A DNA stretch of 64,000 nt from Chrysiogenes arsenatis DSM 11915 (GCF_000469585.1 NZ_KI273144.1:353646-417645), one strand, 5' to 3'; positions 21,573 through 32,845 are shown, counted from the stretch's first letter. Program-made: numbers and translations. The notes: a model not told the origin generated them from the sequence alone.

Positions 21573-23309
21573 TCAGCGCGAACGCCCTTGCGGCAAGCGC
21601 AAGGATGATGGCTCCGTGCGAAACTCATCGACCAAGGCCATAGTCTCTTGCGCTTGTTGTTCAACCGCGTTGGTATGAACGACAAGGTCATGGATAATTT
21701 CCGCACTCTCTTCGACACCACTGGTAATGGTCGCAATCGTTTCCGCAACGGTCGAAATCGCACTCGCCTGATTTTCAATCAGCTTTTGGGCTTGCAAATT
21801 TGCGGTAGCCATTGACTCAATTTGTTGCAAAATCTCACCAAAGAGGTGATCAACCTGACGAATCCGCTCGACACCATCATGTACATTGGTACGCGCCGCA
21901 TCCATGTTCCGGCTCGCAATGCCAGTTTCCTGTTGCAGCGTACCGAGGATAGATTCAATTTGTGAAATGGCCCCTTGGGTACGCTCCGCGAGCTTACGCA
22001 CCTCATCAGCTACCACGGCGAATCCTCTGCCGGACTCCCCAGCGCGCGCCGCTTCGATAGCCGCGTTGAGCGCCAGCAGATTGGTTTGATCGGCAATATC
22101 ATTGATCGAACCAAGGATCGCCGTAATCTCTGACGATGAACGGGAAAGGTTGCTCACCGTCCCGTGCAGTTCCGTGGCTTCCGACTCAATCTGCACCATG
22201 GAACGCACAGCACCACTGAGTGTTTCTTTGCCCGCACGAGTCATATGGCAACTTTTTTCGGTTCCTTCCGAAATGGTACGGATAGCCGCCAGCACCTCGC
22301 TTGAGGCGTTGCCAATCATCTGCGTCTGGTCGGCACTGTGGCGCAACTGTTCGCTCTGAGCATCAAAGCTGGTCGAAAAATCTGCCGCCATATTCGCAAT
22401 TTCACGGTTGCGGTTGGCAACAGTGGTAAAGTGTTCTTTAATATTGGCGAGCAGCGTGCGTAAGTTGTGAATGAACAAGTTGATAGCGCTGGCAATCGTC
22501 TGGATTTCACGGTTGCTTGCGGAAGGAAGCTCGATGGTTAAATCATTTTCCGATTTCCCTAACAGGCGGGCATACGTAGCAATCGGCTGAATAAGGCCAC
22601 GCTCAAAGAAGAGGTGCAGCAGGAGTACGAGAAAAATCAAAAACAGAACAACCACAATAACCGCAGTGAGCATAAGTGAGGAATGCAGACCCGCAACCGA
22701 TTTCTGCGCAATATCGAGTGGCACGGCAACCGAAATAATCCCGCGGTAGTCGCCTTCTTTAAAGTTAAAGGCAACTTCGCCATAGTCCGCCACCAGACGG
22801 TTGTAGAGTGGCGTTGGGACTTCGCGATGCGGTTCGCCATGACATGTCAGACACGCTTTGGCAACTTTGAGTGGCAAAGCGTAGAGAATCGCTTCTTTCC
22901 CTTCATGAATCCCATGCTCCCAATGTTCGGTAAGTTTTTTATCTTCGATAAGCTGCATAATGCGCAGCTCATTTTCGTTTGGGACATTCAGCGGATTGCG
23001 GTAGCGCAAAGCGGTTTGTTTGATGTACATCTCGCCGCTTTCGCTGAGTTTTTTGGCCACCTGAGCGCCTGAATAGGCTGGAGTTGCCGCCCATTGATTC
23101 ACAGAAGTGTCACTAAAGGTAACTTTTGGGGCAATTTGCGCCATATAATTACGCATCGTCAGAAGCTGGTGCGCCATTTTACGAGCTTTATCGATATTTT
23201 CTTCCACCGAATAATCATCAATTTGCTTCTGGCCAACTATTCCCAGGGTTCCAATAGCCACCATCAACATCAGTGCGACCAGCGCCGCAAGTTTTACTTT
23301 CATTCCCAT
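21573..23309 (-). CDS. Methyl-accepting chemotaxis protein with c-heme DUF3365 sensor
   Basis: 578 aa from ATG 23309 (AAAGGATTAAAAAGC upstream). TM1 is at residues about 6-25. The periplasmic domain of the DUF3365/Tll0287 type carries a c-type heme motif CLTCH at 153-157, inside [17 protein letters not shown]2 ([20 protein letters not shown]) lies near residue 210-230, then a HAMP-like region and the MCP signalling tip [18 protein letters not shown] with [10 protein letters not shown]. This would be a redox-, oxygen- or gas-sensing chemoreceptor needing cytochrome c maturation. The gene is monocistronic with its own terminator. Confidence 0.9.
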   Translation of the reverse strand: MGMKVKLAALVALMLMVAIGTLGIVGQKQIDDYSVEENIDKARKMAHQLLTMRNYMAQIAPKVTFSDTSVNQWAATPAYSGAQVAKKLSESGEMYIKQTALRYRNPLNVPNENELRIMQLIEDKKLTEHWEHGIHEGKEAILYALPLKVAKACLTCHGEPHREVPTPLYNRLVADYGEVAFNFKEGDYRGIISVAVPLDIAQKSVAGLHSSLMLTAVIVVVLFLIFLVLLLHLFFERGLIQPIATYARLLGKSENDLTIELPSASNREIQTIASAINLFIHNLRTLLANIKEHFTTVANRNREIANMAADFSTSFDAQSEQLRHSADQTQMIGNASSEVLAAIRTISEGTEKSCHMTRAGKETLSGAVRSMVQIESEATELHGTVSNLSRSSSEITAILGSINDIADQTNLLALNAAIEAARAGESGRGFAVVADEVRKLAERTQGAISQIESILGTLQQETGIASRNMDAARTNVHDGVERIRQVDHLFGEILQQIESMATANLQAQKLIENQASAISTVAETIATITSGVEESAEIIHDLVVHTNAVEQQAQETMALVDEFRTEPSSLRLPQGRSR

Positions 23310-23479
23310 GCTTTTTAATCCTTTACGAAAAAATTGGACACAGGAATTTTGCAATCAGAGTGCCATTGTTCTTGGCCGCCCTCAGTGCGAAAATAACATT
23401 TCAGGTGATTGTTTTATTGCCGGAAAAATTGGTGGAAATTGTGCCACCCGATGATCTCTTGCGAACACCATCCTCTCAC

Positions 23480-23845
23480 TTATCCCGTGCGAAACATAAA
23501 ATAGACCGCCGCAACAAGGCATAATCCCGCCCAGAGATAATCAAGCTTTAATGGTTGGTGCATATAAAAAACGGCAAACGGCACAAACACCGCAAGGGTG
23601 ATCACTTCCTGTAAAATCTTCAAATTGGCAATCGAATATTCGGTCGCCCCAATTCGGTTTGCCGGAACTTGCAGCAGATATTCAAAGAGCGCAATTCCCC
23701 AACTGATGAGCGCTGCCCAATACCATTTGTGTCCCGCCAGATTTTTCAGGTGGGCATACCACGCAAAGGTCATAAAAATATTGGAGAGCATCAACAGAAA
23801 AGTCGTCTGCACAATAACCGGTAATCCAAGCAATTTAGCGAACAT
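23480..23845 (-). CDS. DMT-superfamily DUF486 membrane protein
   Basis: 121 aa. ATG 23845 is chosen because GGAG lies six bases upstream; an ATG four codons earlier (23857) covers that site. Four TM helices are present, with FMTFAWYAHLKNL, WYWAALISWGIALFEYLLQV and ANRIGATEYSIANLKILQEV, the highly conserved DUF486 pattern. The family is a small putative drug/metabolite transporter with unknown substrate. It is isolated between two chemoreceptors on opposite strands. Confidence 0.85.
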   Translation of the reverse strand: MFAKLLGLPVIVQTTFLLMLSNIFMTFAWYAHLKNLAGHKWYWAALISWGIALFEYLLQVPANRIGATEYSIANLKILQEVITLAVFVPFAVFYMHQPLKLDYLWAGLCLVAAVYFMFRTG

Positions 23846-24008
23846 ATAGTACTCCATAGGGTGAGTAAAACTTGCTCCATCTAGTCGCGAACGGTGTTGG
23901 TTGTCAATGGGAATTATAGTAACAAGCGAGTTATGATTGCGGGTCACTTGCGCATCTGCTAAATTCGCCACGGAAATTTTAAGAATGATTCTATTTTGAG
24001 GAGGGTAT

Positions 24009-26342
24009 ATGCGTTTTCTCCGTTCATTTCTCATCTCCACACGACTGTATTTAGGATTTGGTGGGATCTTAGCCATAACGCTACTGGTTATGGCGTTAAG
24101 TGTTACGACTGCTTTTGACAACATGATTCAAACCAACAACACCCGCAATGCTGAGATGACCTACAAAATTGTCCTCGCCCAAATTGCGGAACAAGGTAGA
24201 CTCTCCGTTATGCTAAGCGACGCTATTGCGAACATTCCTGACTTCAGCCGGATGGCTGAAGAAAATGACCGTCAGGGACTTCAGGCTGCTCTTGGCCCAG
24301 TGTTTGAAAAATTCAAAACAACCTATGGGCTACGCCAGTTTCAATTTCACACGATTGATGCCAAAGCCATGCTCCGCTTGCATATGCCGCAAAAGCATGG
24401 CGATGATCTTTCCTCTTTTCGCCATACCGTCGTCGCCGCTAACAAGAATCGCGCAGCGGCGGCAGGGCTGGAAGCCGGCGTAGCCGATCTTGGACTGCGT
24501 GGCGTTGTTCCGGTTTTCCACGAAGGGAAACATGTTGGCTCGCTAGAGTTCGGTTTTGATTTCGGGGAAAAATTTGTTCAAGATCTTAAACGTTCTTTTG
24601 GCGTCGATGTGGCACTGTATACGCAACGGGAAGGGAAATTTGTCGCACACGCCTCAACTTTTCGCGACCAAGGGGCTTTTTTGAGCGATCAAGAAATGCG
24701 GCACGTCGTGAGTGGCGGCCAAGCAACATTGACCGGGATGCTCAAAAACGAGCCGGTTGATATCAGCGCCTATCCGCTACAAGATTTTTCTGGTAGCACC
24801 GTTGGCGTGCTGGAGATCGTCACCAGCCGCGCTGAAGTAGCCGCACAAATTGCCAGCTTGCGTACCGCTCTTATCGTCATAGGCGTTCTGCTTCTGCTCT
24901 TTGCTGTTCTCGCGTCTTATCTGATTGCGACATCCATTATCACGTCGCTGCGCCGCGTGCATACGGTGACCAAAGATCTTGCACAGGGCGAAGGCGATCT
25001 GACTGTCCGTCTCCCTGATGATGCCGGACGCGATGAACTCCACCGGTTAAGCCACTACTTCAACCGCTTTATTGATAAAACCGAGCAGATGATCAGTGGA
25101 ACATATCGGATGATCGGCAATAGTGCTGGCGCCATTGCCGGTGTACTGGAAGTCATGGGGCGCGTCCGTTCCGACGCGACACGCAGCGCAGATAACGCCA
25201 GCGAACTGTCCGCCTCTGCTCACGAAATGAGCGCAACTATCAACGAAATATCGCGCAATATCGCCGATGCCACTGACGCAGCGGAAAGAACTGTTACCAT
25301 GGCGGGTTCAGGCGCAAAACAACTGGAAGCCAGCACGAATAGCATCCGTCAGCTTGGTCAGGAAATTGACGCACTGGCTGACGAAATCCGCGAACTGCAG
25401 CAAAGCGCGAAACAGATTGGCGCCGTGGTTGGCGTGATCAATGACATTTCCGAACAAACGAACCTGCTCGCACTCAACGCCGCTATCGAAGCTGCCCGCG
25501 CTGGCGAAGCTGGACGTGGTTTTGCTGTCGTCGCCGACGAAGTGCGCAAGCTGGCTGAAAACACGCAGCGCTCAACGAAAGAAATTGAATCCGCTATCCG
25601 CATGATCGTTACGAAAGTCGAAGCAGCCAGCGTTAAAGCCCATCAAGCCAGCGAACTCACCGCCGCACAAGCCGATGTTTCGCGCGAAGCCCAGCAAAGC
25701 TTCCATGAAATTTCTTCAGCTATCGACTCCATGGGCGAAATGTTCCTGAGCGTAAATGCAGCCATGGAAGAGCAATCAGTGACCACTGAACAAATAGCCG
25801 ACAATATCGACAACATGGCAGAACGCTTCAAGAGCCTCAGCAATCAAGTTGTGCTCCTTTCCGACAACGCCGACGTGATCGTCGGAAACCTGCGCGAAAT
25901 GGGCGACGCCTTTGGGTCATTAAAAACCAATAATCGCTCGACCCCATTTATCAAAGGGAAAATCGCCCATGTGCTGCTGTTGCATAACATTCTCGCACGT
26001 GTGAACCAAGGCAATCGCGACACGCAGATTCCCGACCACAACAACTGCGGCTTCGGGAAAATTTGCGCCAGCCATCTGATGGACGAATTCCGCAACGATC
26101 CCGACTACATGGCCTTGGCGCAACCGCACAAGCAAGTCCATGAACAGGCACTGAGCCTCCTTCACGCTATTGGTGGCACCGAAAAGGAATTAGACAGTAA
26201 ACGTGAAGCGTTTGAACGGGTTGTTCATCAGTTTATTGAACGACTTGACCATCTGATTGTCAAGTATTCCAGCGGAAATAACGGAGTCAAAGCAGCCCTC
26301 CCGCCAGCAGCACGCGTCCAAGGATTGCAACTACGTAAATGA
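24009..26342 (+). CDS. Methyl-accepting chemotaxis protein with C-terminal CZB domain
   Basis: 777 aa, ATG 24009 after GAGGAGGGTAT. TM1 is at about residues 15-37. A periplasmic single-Cache-like domain follows ([33 protein letters not shown]), then TM2 ([20 protein letters not shown], about 282-302), HAMP, and an MCP helical hairpin with tip [20 protein letters not shown]. The C-terminal 120 residues are a CZB zinc-binding domain ([31 protein letters not shown]). CZB receptors sense zinc or oxidants such as hypochlorite. The following gene overlaps its stop. Confidence 0.9.
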   Translation: MRFLRSFLISTRLYLGFGGILAITLLVMALSVTTAFDNMIQTNNTRNAEMTYKIVLAQIAEQGRLSVMLSDAIANIPDFSRMAEENDRQGLQAALGPVFEKFKTTYGLRQFQFHTIDAKAMLRLHMPQKHGDDLSSFRHTVVAANKNRAAAAGLEAGVADLGLRGVVPVFHEGKHVGSLEFGFDFGEKFVQDLKRSFGVDVALYTQREGKFVAHASTFRDQGAFLSDQEMRHVVSGGQATLTGMLKNEPVDISAYPLQDFSGSTVGVLEIVTSRAEVAAQIASLRTALIVIGVLLLLFAVLASYLIATSIITSLRRVHTVTKDLAQGEGDLTVRLPDDAGRDELHRLSHYFNRFIDKTEQMISGTYRMIGNSAGAIAGVLEVMGRVRSDATRSADNASELSASAHEMSATINEISRNIADATDAAERTVTMAGSGAKQLEASTNSIRQLGQEIDALADEIRELQQSAKQIGAVVGVINDISEQTNLLALNAAIEAARAGEAGRGFAVVADEVRKLAENTQRSTKEIESAIRMIVTKVEAASVKAHQASELTAAQADVSREAQQSFHEISSAIDSMGEMFLSVNAAMEEQSVTTEQIADNIDNMAERFKSLSNQVVLLSDNADVIVGNLREMGDAFGSLKTNNRSTPFIKGKIAHVLLLHNILARVNQGNRDTQIPDHNNCGFGKICASHLMDEFRNDPDYMALAQPHKQVHEQALSLLHAIGGTEKELDSKREAFERVVHQFIERLDHLIVKYSSGNNGVKAALPPAARVQGLQLRK

Positions 26343-26965
26343 ACGTATTCTTCAACAAAGTCTGGCAGCGAGTAAAAGCATCGTTCCGTGATGATCAATA
26401 TCTCGACTACCTGCGCACCGAAATTGAAGGCGAGGGCGAAGCAACACACGTTGTGCTGCGCCCTCGTAACAGCGAACATACGACGATATGCACCGGGTAC
26501 CTTTCGAGCCGCACGCATCAGCACGCCCCCGACGTTACCGAAACCATGACCTGCTTTCGCACGCCGAACGATCAGGTGCTGTTGCTCAAATTCACGGTTG
26601 AGGTTACCGGAACCCATGCCAGCTTCGGCAACAGCGCCGAAGCCATTGCCAAAACGGCGTATGGCATCCAACCCACCATAATGCCGCAAAAAAATGGAAC
26701 CCTCACACTCATACACGGTGCCGTCGCGCTTACCCTTTACGAAACGGCACCCGTGCACGCCCTTGCCGTGCTGGCATCGCAAAAACGTTTCGAACTCTAC
26801 CTTGCGGGAACAGGGGAAATTTGGCAGACATTACAAACCGTGAGCGGCTTTGATACGCCCGTGGCCGCTCCATTCGCACCTGTGCCAGAAATGCTGGTGC
26901 ACCCAGCCGCATGGGACGATGAATCGTTGCGCCTTGCGCTCCTATTGCGGCATAATAACGGCTGA
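26339..26965 (+). CDS. Unknown protein coupled to the CZB chemoreceptor
   Basis: 208 aa, ATG 26339 overlapping the receptor stop (ATGA). No signal peptide or TM. The sequence is beta-rich with isolated tryptophans and histidines ([44 protein letters not shown]). I recognise no domain. Translational coupling suggests it works with the chemoreceptor, for example as an adaptor or ligand-handling protein, but this is inference only. Confidence 0.65.
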   Translation: MNVFFNKVWQRVKASFRDDQYLDYLRTEIEGEGEATHVVLRPRNSEHTTICTGYLSSRTHQHAPDVTETMTCFRTPNDQVLLLKFTVEVTGTHASFGNSAEAIAKTAYGIQPTIMPQKNGTLTLIHGAVALTLYETAPVHALAVLASQKRFELYLAGTGEIWQTLQTVSGFDTPVAAPFAPVPEMLVHPAAWDDESLRLALLLRHNNG

Positions 26966-27000
26966 CACGTATCCGACCCGACACGATAAGGAGAGAGCTT

Positions 27001-27519
27001 ATGTTCTTTGATTGCATCCGCGCCAGACGCAGTATCCGCAAATTCACCGCACAACCCGTGGAAACCGAAAAAATCCAATTGATTACCGAAGCTGCCCTGC
27101 GTGCGCCCTCGTCACGTGGCCGCCAGCCGTGGGAATTTTATGTCGTCACGAGCCCTACAACCCTCACAAAACTTGCCCGCTCCAAAATGCACGGTTCGGC
27201 CTTTCTTGGTGGTACCACACTCGCCATTGTCGTCTGTGCCGACCCAAACGTAAGCGATGTGTGGATAGAAGATACCGCCATCGCCGCAACCTATATCCAG
27301 CTCGCCGCTCAAGAACTTGGACTTGCCAGCACGTGGGTACAAATCCGCCTGCGTCAGCACGACCAGCAGACCAGTTCAGAGGCGTTTTTACGGGAACAGC
27401 TCAACCTTCCGGCCACATTGCAGGTCGCATCGATTATCGGTATCGGCTACCCCGCGGAAACACTTCCCGGCTGGAAGGTGAGTGACCTACCGAGCGGAAA
27501 AATCCATTTTACAGAGTGA
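27001..27519 (+). CDS. Nitroreductase-family flavoprotein
   Basis: 172 aa, ATG 27001 after AAGGAGAGAGCTT. FMN-binding N-terminus IRARRSIRKFTAQPVE, AALRAPSSRGRQPWEFYVV, middle block EDTAIAATYIQLAAQELGL and C-terminal IGIGYPAE are the nitroreductase signature. It is a dimeric NAD(P)H-dependent FMN enzyme reducing nitro compounds, quinones or enones; the particular substrate cannot be predicted. It converges on recJ; a GC-rich 8-bp inverted repeat (GCGGCACA...TGTGCCGC, 27525-27556) lies between the two genes without a clear T-run. Confidence 0.85.
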   Translation: MFFDCIRARRSIRKFTAQPVETEKIQLITEAALRAPSSRGRQPWEFYVVTSPTTLTKLARSKMHGSAFLGGTTLAIVVCADPNVSDVWIEDTAIAATYIQLAAQELGLASTWVQIRLRQHDQQTSSEAFLREQLNLPATLQVASIIGIGYPAETLPGWKVSDLPSGKIHFTE

Positions 27520-27565
27520 TACGCGGCACAATACTCCCAACGCGCGACATGTGCCGCACTGGCTC

Positions 27566-29236
27566 CTATCCAGCCGCATAATCCACCACCACCAGTTGCG
27601 GCCACGACCGCCCATTCCAGGTGTTGATATCAAGGCGGAAGGCCAGCAACACGTTTTTATTCACCATCGGTTGCAGGTTTTGCGAAAAAGCGATCCCTTG
27701 GTGTCGCCCGCCACTCGGATCAACCAGTGTCAAGCGGCTGTGTTTGCCGTCGTGTCCAAGGCGCTGTACGTCAATCAGCCGAAAGTTGGCAACCAGTACG
27801 GGTTCTTCGTTTCCGCGCCCAAATGGTTCCAGCACACGAAGTTGTTCTCGGCTTTGCAACGTTAGCAGTGGTGGTGCAACGGTTCCAGCAACGTCGAGTT
27901 TTGGCTGAAACACTTCTGGCGCAATTTTTTCCATCTGACGGTGCAGCCGTTGTCGCAGGGTGTCGATATTCTCCACCGCAATGCGAAATCCAGCCGCCAT
28001 GGGATGGCCTCCAAAGCCTTCCAGAATATCGGCACACACTTCAAGGTGCTGCCGAATATCGATCCCGTCAACGGAACGACAGCTCCCTTTTGCGATTCCG
28101 TCTTCGCCAATCGCACAGACGAGCGCGGGTTTGTAAAAGTGACTTTTCAGGCGTGACGCCACAATGCCAATCACCCCTTCGTTCCAATCGGTGCGCGCGA
28201 CAACAAGCGGTAAGAAGCGCTCAAGCTGGCGTTCTTCAATGAGGACATATGCTTCCTGCACAGTTTGTTGTTCGATTTCGCGCCGTGCTAGGTTCAAGGC
28301 GTTGAGCTGCGTCGCCAATACCGCCGCGTCTTCGTCATTGTCACACAAGAGGAGCTCCAGTGCTTGTGAGGCGTGTTCTAGCCGCCCAGCAGCATTCAAT
28401 CGTGGGGCGAGGGCAAATCCAAGATCGCCACTGCGGATGGTTGCCAAATCAACATTGGCAACGTGACACAACGCCCGCAATCCGGCAAACGGGGTTTCCC
28501 GAAACAGGCGCAAACCGTGTTGCACTATCGTCCGGTTTTCGCCAATCAGCGGCATGACATCGGCCACGGTTGCCAGTGCAACCAGTGGCAACAAAGGCGC
28601 TAGCGAAATATCTTTGCGCCCAAGGTGTTTGCGTAAAGCGATGGCAAACTTCAGCGCCACCGCCGTACCGCTTAATTCCTTGAAACGCGAACGACAGCCG
28701 GGTTGGTGCGGATTGACGATAGCGTGCGCGTGCGGGAGTTCGGCAGGAACTTGATGGTGATCGGTGATAATAAGCGGAATCTGGTGCTGGCGCAGTATTT
28801 CAGCTTCGGCAACGCCACTTATGCCACAGTCTACGGTAATAATCAGTGCCGCACTCTGCGCTAAATGGAGCATGGAGTCACGATGTAAGCCATACCCTTC
28901 GCTAAAGCGGTCGGGAATATGCCAAGTAACCTGCGCGCCGCACTGACGCAAGAAACGCACCAGCACTGCCGTTGCCACGGTGCCATCAACGTCGTAGTCG
29001 CCATAGATAACGATGTTGCCTTTTTGCTGGAGTATCTCTGCGGTACACGCCACCGCCTCTGCCATCCCCAACATTTCCATGGGGTCAGACAGGTCGGCTA
29101 ATGTGGGGTTCAAGAGAAACTCCCCCTCTTCTTGCCGTTTTTCGAGTATAAACTTGAGAAGATTATCGAAATTTTCTATCATCGCTGGTTGCTGATACTT
29201 CCAGACAAATGCATTACCCTGAATCGTTTTTAACAA
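27566..29236 (-). CDS. recJ: Single-strand DNA 5'-3' exonuclease RecJ
   Basis: 556 aa with the TTG at 29236, chosen because it has GGGGGATTCC upstream and keeps the usual N-terminal tryptophan segment (VWKYQQPA); ATG 29182 is an alternative. RecJ degrades 5' ssDNA tails in recombination and mismatch repair. DHH-family motifs are clear: YGDYDVDGTVA, VDCGIS, TDHHQVP, TVADVMPL, and the DHHA1 motif GFGGHPMAAGF, followed by the C-terminal OB-like domain. The first codons lie 12 bp from the divergent tamB start, so promoters must overlap coding sequence. Confidence 0.92.
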   Translation of the reverse strand: MLKTIQGNAFVWKYQQPAMIENFDNLLKFILEKRQEEGEFLLNPTLADLSDPMEMLGMAEAVACTAEILQQKGNIVIYGDYDVDGTVATAVLVRFLRQCGAQVTWHIPDRFSEGYGLHRDSMLHLAQSAALIITVDCGISGVAEAEILRQHQIPLIITDHHQVPAELPHAHAIVNPHQPGCRSRFKELSGTAVALKFAIALRKHLGRKDISLAPLLPLVALATVADVMPLIGENRTIVQHGLRLFRETPFAGLRALCHVANVDLATIRSGDLGFALAPRLNAAGRLEHASQALELLLCDNDEDAAVLATQLNALNLARREIEQQTVQEAYVLIEERQLERFLPLVVARTDWNEGVIGIVASRLKSHFYKPALVCAIGEDGIAKGSCRSVDGIDIRQHLEVCADILEGFGGHPMAAGFRIAVENIDTLRQRLHRQMEKIAPEVFQPKLDVAGTVAPPLLTLQSREQLRVLEPFGRGNEEPVLVANFRLIDVQRLGHDGKHSRLTLVDPSGGRHQGIAFSQNLQPMVNKNVLLAFRLDINTWNGRSWPQLVVVDYAAG

Positions 29237-29248
29237 GGAATCCCCCAA

Positions 29249-32200
29249 GTGAATGCAAAGTGGATTTATGGAGTGCTTGCTATCACGGTATTCGTTACCG
29301 TTGCACTGAGCTTTGCGGGATGGTATGCCATGCGGCAATTGCCATCGCTCGTAGCAAACCTCGCTGACCAAGCGGGGATAACCATACAATACGAAGCGCC
29401 GAAAGTGAATCTTTCCGGCATAACAGCCAAGAATGTGCACGTCAGCGGCACGGGGTTTGACATTGCCTTTGAGCGCGTTTCGGTCGGCATCTACTGGCGC
29501 TCACTCTGGCGTTTACAGGGAATCGGCGTGAAGCTACGCCATGGTTCGCTCACGCTGATTCCGACCACCTCATCCGATGCGACAGTGACATTATCGGCTC
29601 CACCTGAGCCGCTTGCCTTGCCGGACATTCCCGCTCTCTTAGAAACGTACCGCAGTTATTTCACCTATTTTGGTGGCATCGAAGTGATTGATCTTGCGGT
29701 GCACGTTGATGCACTCACCATCAGTGGGATAAGTGGTACCGTGGAGCAAGGCGGCAACGGGCGGATACGGGTAGCGCAGATTGACCATCCGCAAACCGGC
29801 ATGATTCGCGACCTTCAGTTAGATTTCAGCGCTGACGGCCACGCCTATCAACTGCTGTGGAATCTCCGCCTTGCACCGCAAACCATTCAGGGAGTGGAGC
29901 TAAGCGATACTCTGCGCCTGAAGGGAGCCATCGATCTGCGTCAGCAAATCGTGCTCCTCCGCGAAGGGCGGGTAGCATTACCAATGGTTATTCTTCACCC
30001 TACCGCAACCATTGGGCTAGAGACGTTTGAAGCGCGACTGACTGGCGAGGCGCACACTGCGAGTCGCTGGCACGATATGAAACTCCCTTTTGAAGCGACC
30101 GCCGCTGGTTCGTATCGCGACCTGCGCTATCAAGCCACCATAAACGGCACGGAATGGCACGCGCTCATGGCACACCTCCCATCCATGAAAATCACGGTGG
30201 AAGGTAACCTAGACGCCGTTCGCGCTACCTTGCAAACCGACACCAGCGAGGCAATCCGTGTTGCAGCACAGTACCGTTTTGGCGATCCTACCATTGCGCT
30301 TGAAGCGACACTCAACAACGCTCGCCTGCAGGACTATATCTACCCCACGATAAAGTATATCGACCTCCGCGAAATCACCGGCCAAGCAAAAGGGGCGCTC
30401 CACCTGAAAACCCTGACAACGACGCTCGATGCTGAAGTTGCGCTGATGTACAACAGTTTTGCCACACCACTCCGTGCCACCGCAAAAACGTCCATGATCA
30501 TTGATCGCAACCACATTGCTTTTCAAAACGGCTCCGCGCACTCGCCACACATGAATGCCACGGCCAGCGGCGCGCTCTATTTTCACGATCTCAACAACTT
30601 TTTCGATTTGCACGCCGAAGGAACAGTTCATCGCATTGCCCCGCTGGTCAAGCCATTCTGGATAGACTTTATCGATGGCAGCGGTACGTTTGCTTTGCAT
30701 ATTACGGGCGAAGCGGAAAATCCGCGTGTCAACGTAAGCGCAAGTGGGACAGACCTCCGCGTCTTCGATGGCATCATTGATCGTGGGAGCGGTCAGGTTG
30801 AGGTATATGGGAACGAGGTAAAAATTCTTGCCGTCACGGCAGAAATTGCTGAAGGTATCGTCAGCATGCCACGTGGTTATGTGCGTGTGGCAGATGCCGA
30901 TTCGGTCGAAATTCATTTCCCTTTTTCTGGTACCGCACTCCCTTCGGAACGGTTACAAGGGTTTGGAAACCTGACGTTACCCCCTTTTGATTTCCCCGTA
31001 ATCGATTCGATTGAAGGGCGCATCAGCGGGAATGGCCGCGCCCCGAATGTCGCCGTTGCGTTTCGCTCCGCGCCAACACAAGGGTCGCAGTGGAATATCC
31101 CAGAACTGCACGGCAACCTGACGTTTTCGCCGGAGTTAGTTTTGCGTGGCACTCTCGTCGAACAGTGGCAGCCGCACAATGAACTCAAAGGTTCGATCGA
31201 CTTTACCCGCGAACGCCTTGACCTCACTTTCTCCGGCAGCCAAATTGAGCCACAAACATATTATCCAAAATTACTTCCAGCGTTTAGCATGAGCATTCAG
31301 CAGGTGAATGCAGTCGCCAAAGGAACCTTTACCAAACCACGCGTTTCCTTTGAGCTTGCCCAAGGTGTCTTGCGCGAAAATGCCGAACGATTAACAATTG
31401 TCTTCGATGCCAAAGGCGATGCGACAGAAGAACGCGCCACAGTCACTTTCCCCGAGCTGGACGTGATCTGGCCAGTGCGTGCCAGTGCGCCGGGTGCAAC
31501 CGTCACACTTGACCTCAAGCGTGGCGAGCAACGCGTTCACGGGCGAGTAACATCACAATACGGCGATCTGAATGTCAATGCGCTTATGAAAGGCGTGTCG
31601 CCCATCTCCCTGCAACTGGCGGGCACCAGTGATTTGGAAATCTTTGACGGCCTGACCGGTGGACTCATACAGGGCAAAGGGGGGGTGGCACTTGAACTGG
31701 CTGGCGAAGAAGTGATCGAAGGATACGTCCGCTTTGCGCCAGAGGCCTATATTATCCCCAAAGGGGAGCCACAACTGAAACTTGCCGACGTCAGTACGTC
31801 GCTGGAGTTTGATCGCCAAGAGGATCGCCTTTCGTTCCGTACACTCCGTGCGTCGCTGGGGCGTAATGGGTTGATCCTCGGCAATGGTGATGTGTGGCGC
31901 GATGAAGAGGGGGAGCTCTCATGGAAAACCGATCTGAGCCTCACTGGCTTTTCCTACCAAACAGGGGAAAATCTGATTATGGCCGACGCGCACGGTTCAG
32001 CGCGAAGCCGCAGTGGCGAACTGCCCTACCTCTCTGGCGAAGTCGATATCCGGCGCGGGCAGCTTTCTTCTCGCACCACCCGTGGCGGCAGTAGCGTCGC
32101 CCCAGGCACCGGTGGTGCGCCATCACAGATTGGCGCGATGATTAACGACTTGCCATTTGAAGGCATTATTTCCCTCCGCTCTTCGGCACCCGTCACAGTA

Positions 32201-32845
32201 CTGCTTAATGAAGGCAAAGTTGTTATTCAGCCAACGCTGGAAGGGGTGAAGCGCGATGGATATTTTGCACTGCGCGGTACGATTGACGTGCTGAGTGGCG
32301 ACTTACTGTACAATAGCAACACATTCTTGCTGAAACGGGGGCAGATGACGTTTGACCAGAGCTTTCAGCCCCACCTCGCACTCAATGCCACAACATCGCG
32401 CCAAGGGTATACAATTTTTGTCTCCATCGCGGGGACGCCAACCAATCCCATTGTCAATTTTCGCAGTATTCCTTCCCTCCCGCGCGAAAAAATTGTACAG
32501 ATGTTGGTACTCGGCGACGTTGGCGACGATCTTGCTCCGACATCAGCCGCGTCCTACCTCCTCGCCGGGCGCTTAGTAGAAAGCTTGAACACGATGACCG
32601 GCATGTTTTCTGGAGCTTCTCTGTTCTCTGTTTCTACCAGTGGACTCATGACCGATCATGCGGATATTTCGATCGGTAAAGAGCTTTCAAGCCGTTTAGA
32701 GATAAAAGTGACACAAGATATTGGGGCAGAGCGGGAACAGCAAATAGAAGTGATTTATAAAATTTTTGACTTCCTCCACATCAAAGGGCGCGAACGACTG
32801 GGCGGGTCGTACGGGGTCGAGATAGAATACCGGATAGGACATTAA
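29249..32845 (+). CDS. tamB: Translocation and assembly module protein TamB
   Basis: 1198 aa, GTG 29249 with AAGGA upstream. An N-terminal inner-membrane signal anchor (AITVFVTVALSFAGWYAM) is followed by a very long beta-rich periplasmic region of AsmA/TamB repeats and the conserved DUF490 C-terminus. The latter shows LRGTIDVLSGDLLYNSN, FLLKRGQMTFDQS, ISIAGTPTNPIV-like pattern and REKIVQMLVLGD, ending RLGGSYGVEIEYRIGH. TamB-type proteins bridge the envelope for lipid transport or autotransporter assembly and work with an Omp85 partner, here encoded next with a one-base overlap. Confidence 0.9.
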   Translation: MNAKWIYGVLAITVFVTVALSFAGWYAMRQLPSLVANLADQAGITIQYEAPKVNLSGITAKNVHVSGTGFDIAFERVSVGIYWRSLWRLQGIGVKLRHGSLTLIPTTSSDATVTLSAPPEPLALPDIPALLETYRSYFTYFGGIEVIDLAVHVDALTISGISGTVEQGGNGRIRVAQIDHPQTGMIRDLQLDFSADGHAYQLLWNLRLAPQTIQGVELSDTLRLKGAIDLRQQIVLLREGRVALPMVILHPTATIGLETFEARLTGEAHTASRWHDMKLPFEATAAGSYRDLRYQATINGTEWHALMAHLPSMKITVEGNLDAVRATLQTDTSEAIRVAAQYRFGDPTIALEATLNNARLQDYIYPTIKYIDLREITGQAKGALHLKTLTTTLDAEVALMYNSFATPLRATAKTSMIIDRNHIAFQNGSAHSPHMNATASGALYFHDLNNFFDLHAEGTVHRIAPLVKPFWIDFIDGSGTFALHITGEAENPRVNVSASGTDLRVFDGIIDRGSGQVEVYGNEVKILAVTAEIAEGIVSMPRGYVRVADADSVEIHFPFSGTALPSERLQGFGNLTLPPFDFPVIDSIEGRISGNGRAPNVAVAFRSAPTQGSQWNIPELHGNLTFSPELVLRGTLVEQWQPHNELKGSIDFTRERLDLTFSGSQIEPQTYYPKLLPAFSMSIQQVNAVAKGTFTKPRVSFELAQGVLRENAERLTIVFDAKGDATEERATVTFPELDVIWPVRASAPGATVTLDLKRGEQRVHGRVTSQYGDLNVNALMKGVSPISLQLAGTSDLEIFDGLTGGLIQGKGGVALELAGEEVIEGYVRFAPEAYIIPKGEPQLKLADVSTSLEFDRQEDRLSFRTLRASLGRNGLILGNGDVWRDEEGELSWKTDLSLTGFSYQTGENLIMADAHGSARSRSGELPYLSGEVDIRRGQLSSRTTRGGSSVAPGTGGAPSQIGAMINDLPFEGIISLRSSAPVTVLLNEGKVVIQPTLEGVKRDGYFALRGTIDVLSGDLLYNSNTFLLKRGQMTFDQSFQPHLALNATTSRQGYTIFVSIAGTPTNPIVNFRSIPSLPREKIVQMLVLGDVGDDLAPTSAASYLLAGRLVESLNTMTGMFSGASLFSVSTSGLMTDHADISIGKELSSRLEIKVTQDIGAEREQQIEVIYKIFDFLHIKGRERLGGSYGVEIEYRIGH

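Noticed and set aside
26228-26782. 184-codon minus-strand frame opposite the CZB receptor end
   Set aside because: It is antisense to two genes with coupled starts, and no ribosome site or domain is visible.
27525-27556. Terminator between nitroreductase and recJ
   Set aside because: An 8-bp GC-rich inverted repeat exists, but the loop is long and no T-run follows on either strand, so it is not called as a terminator.
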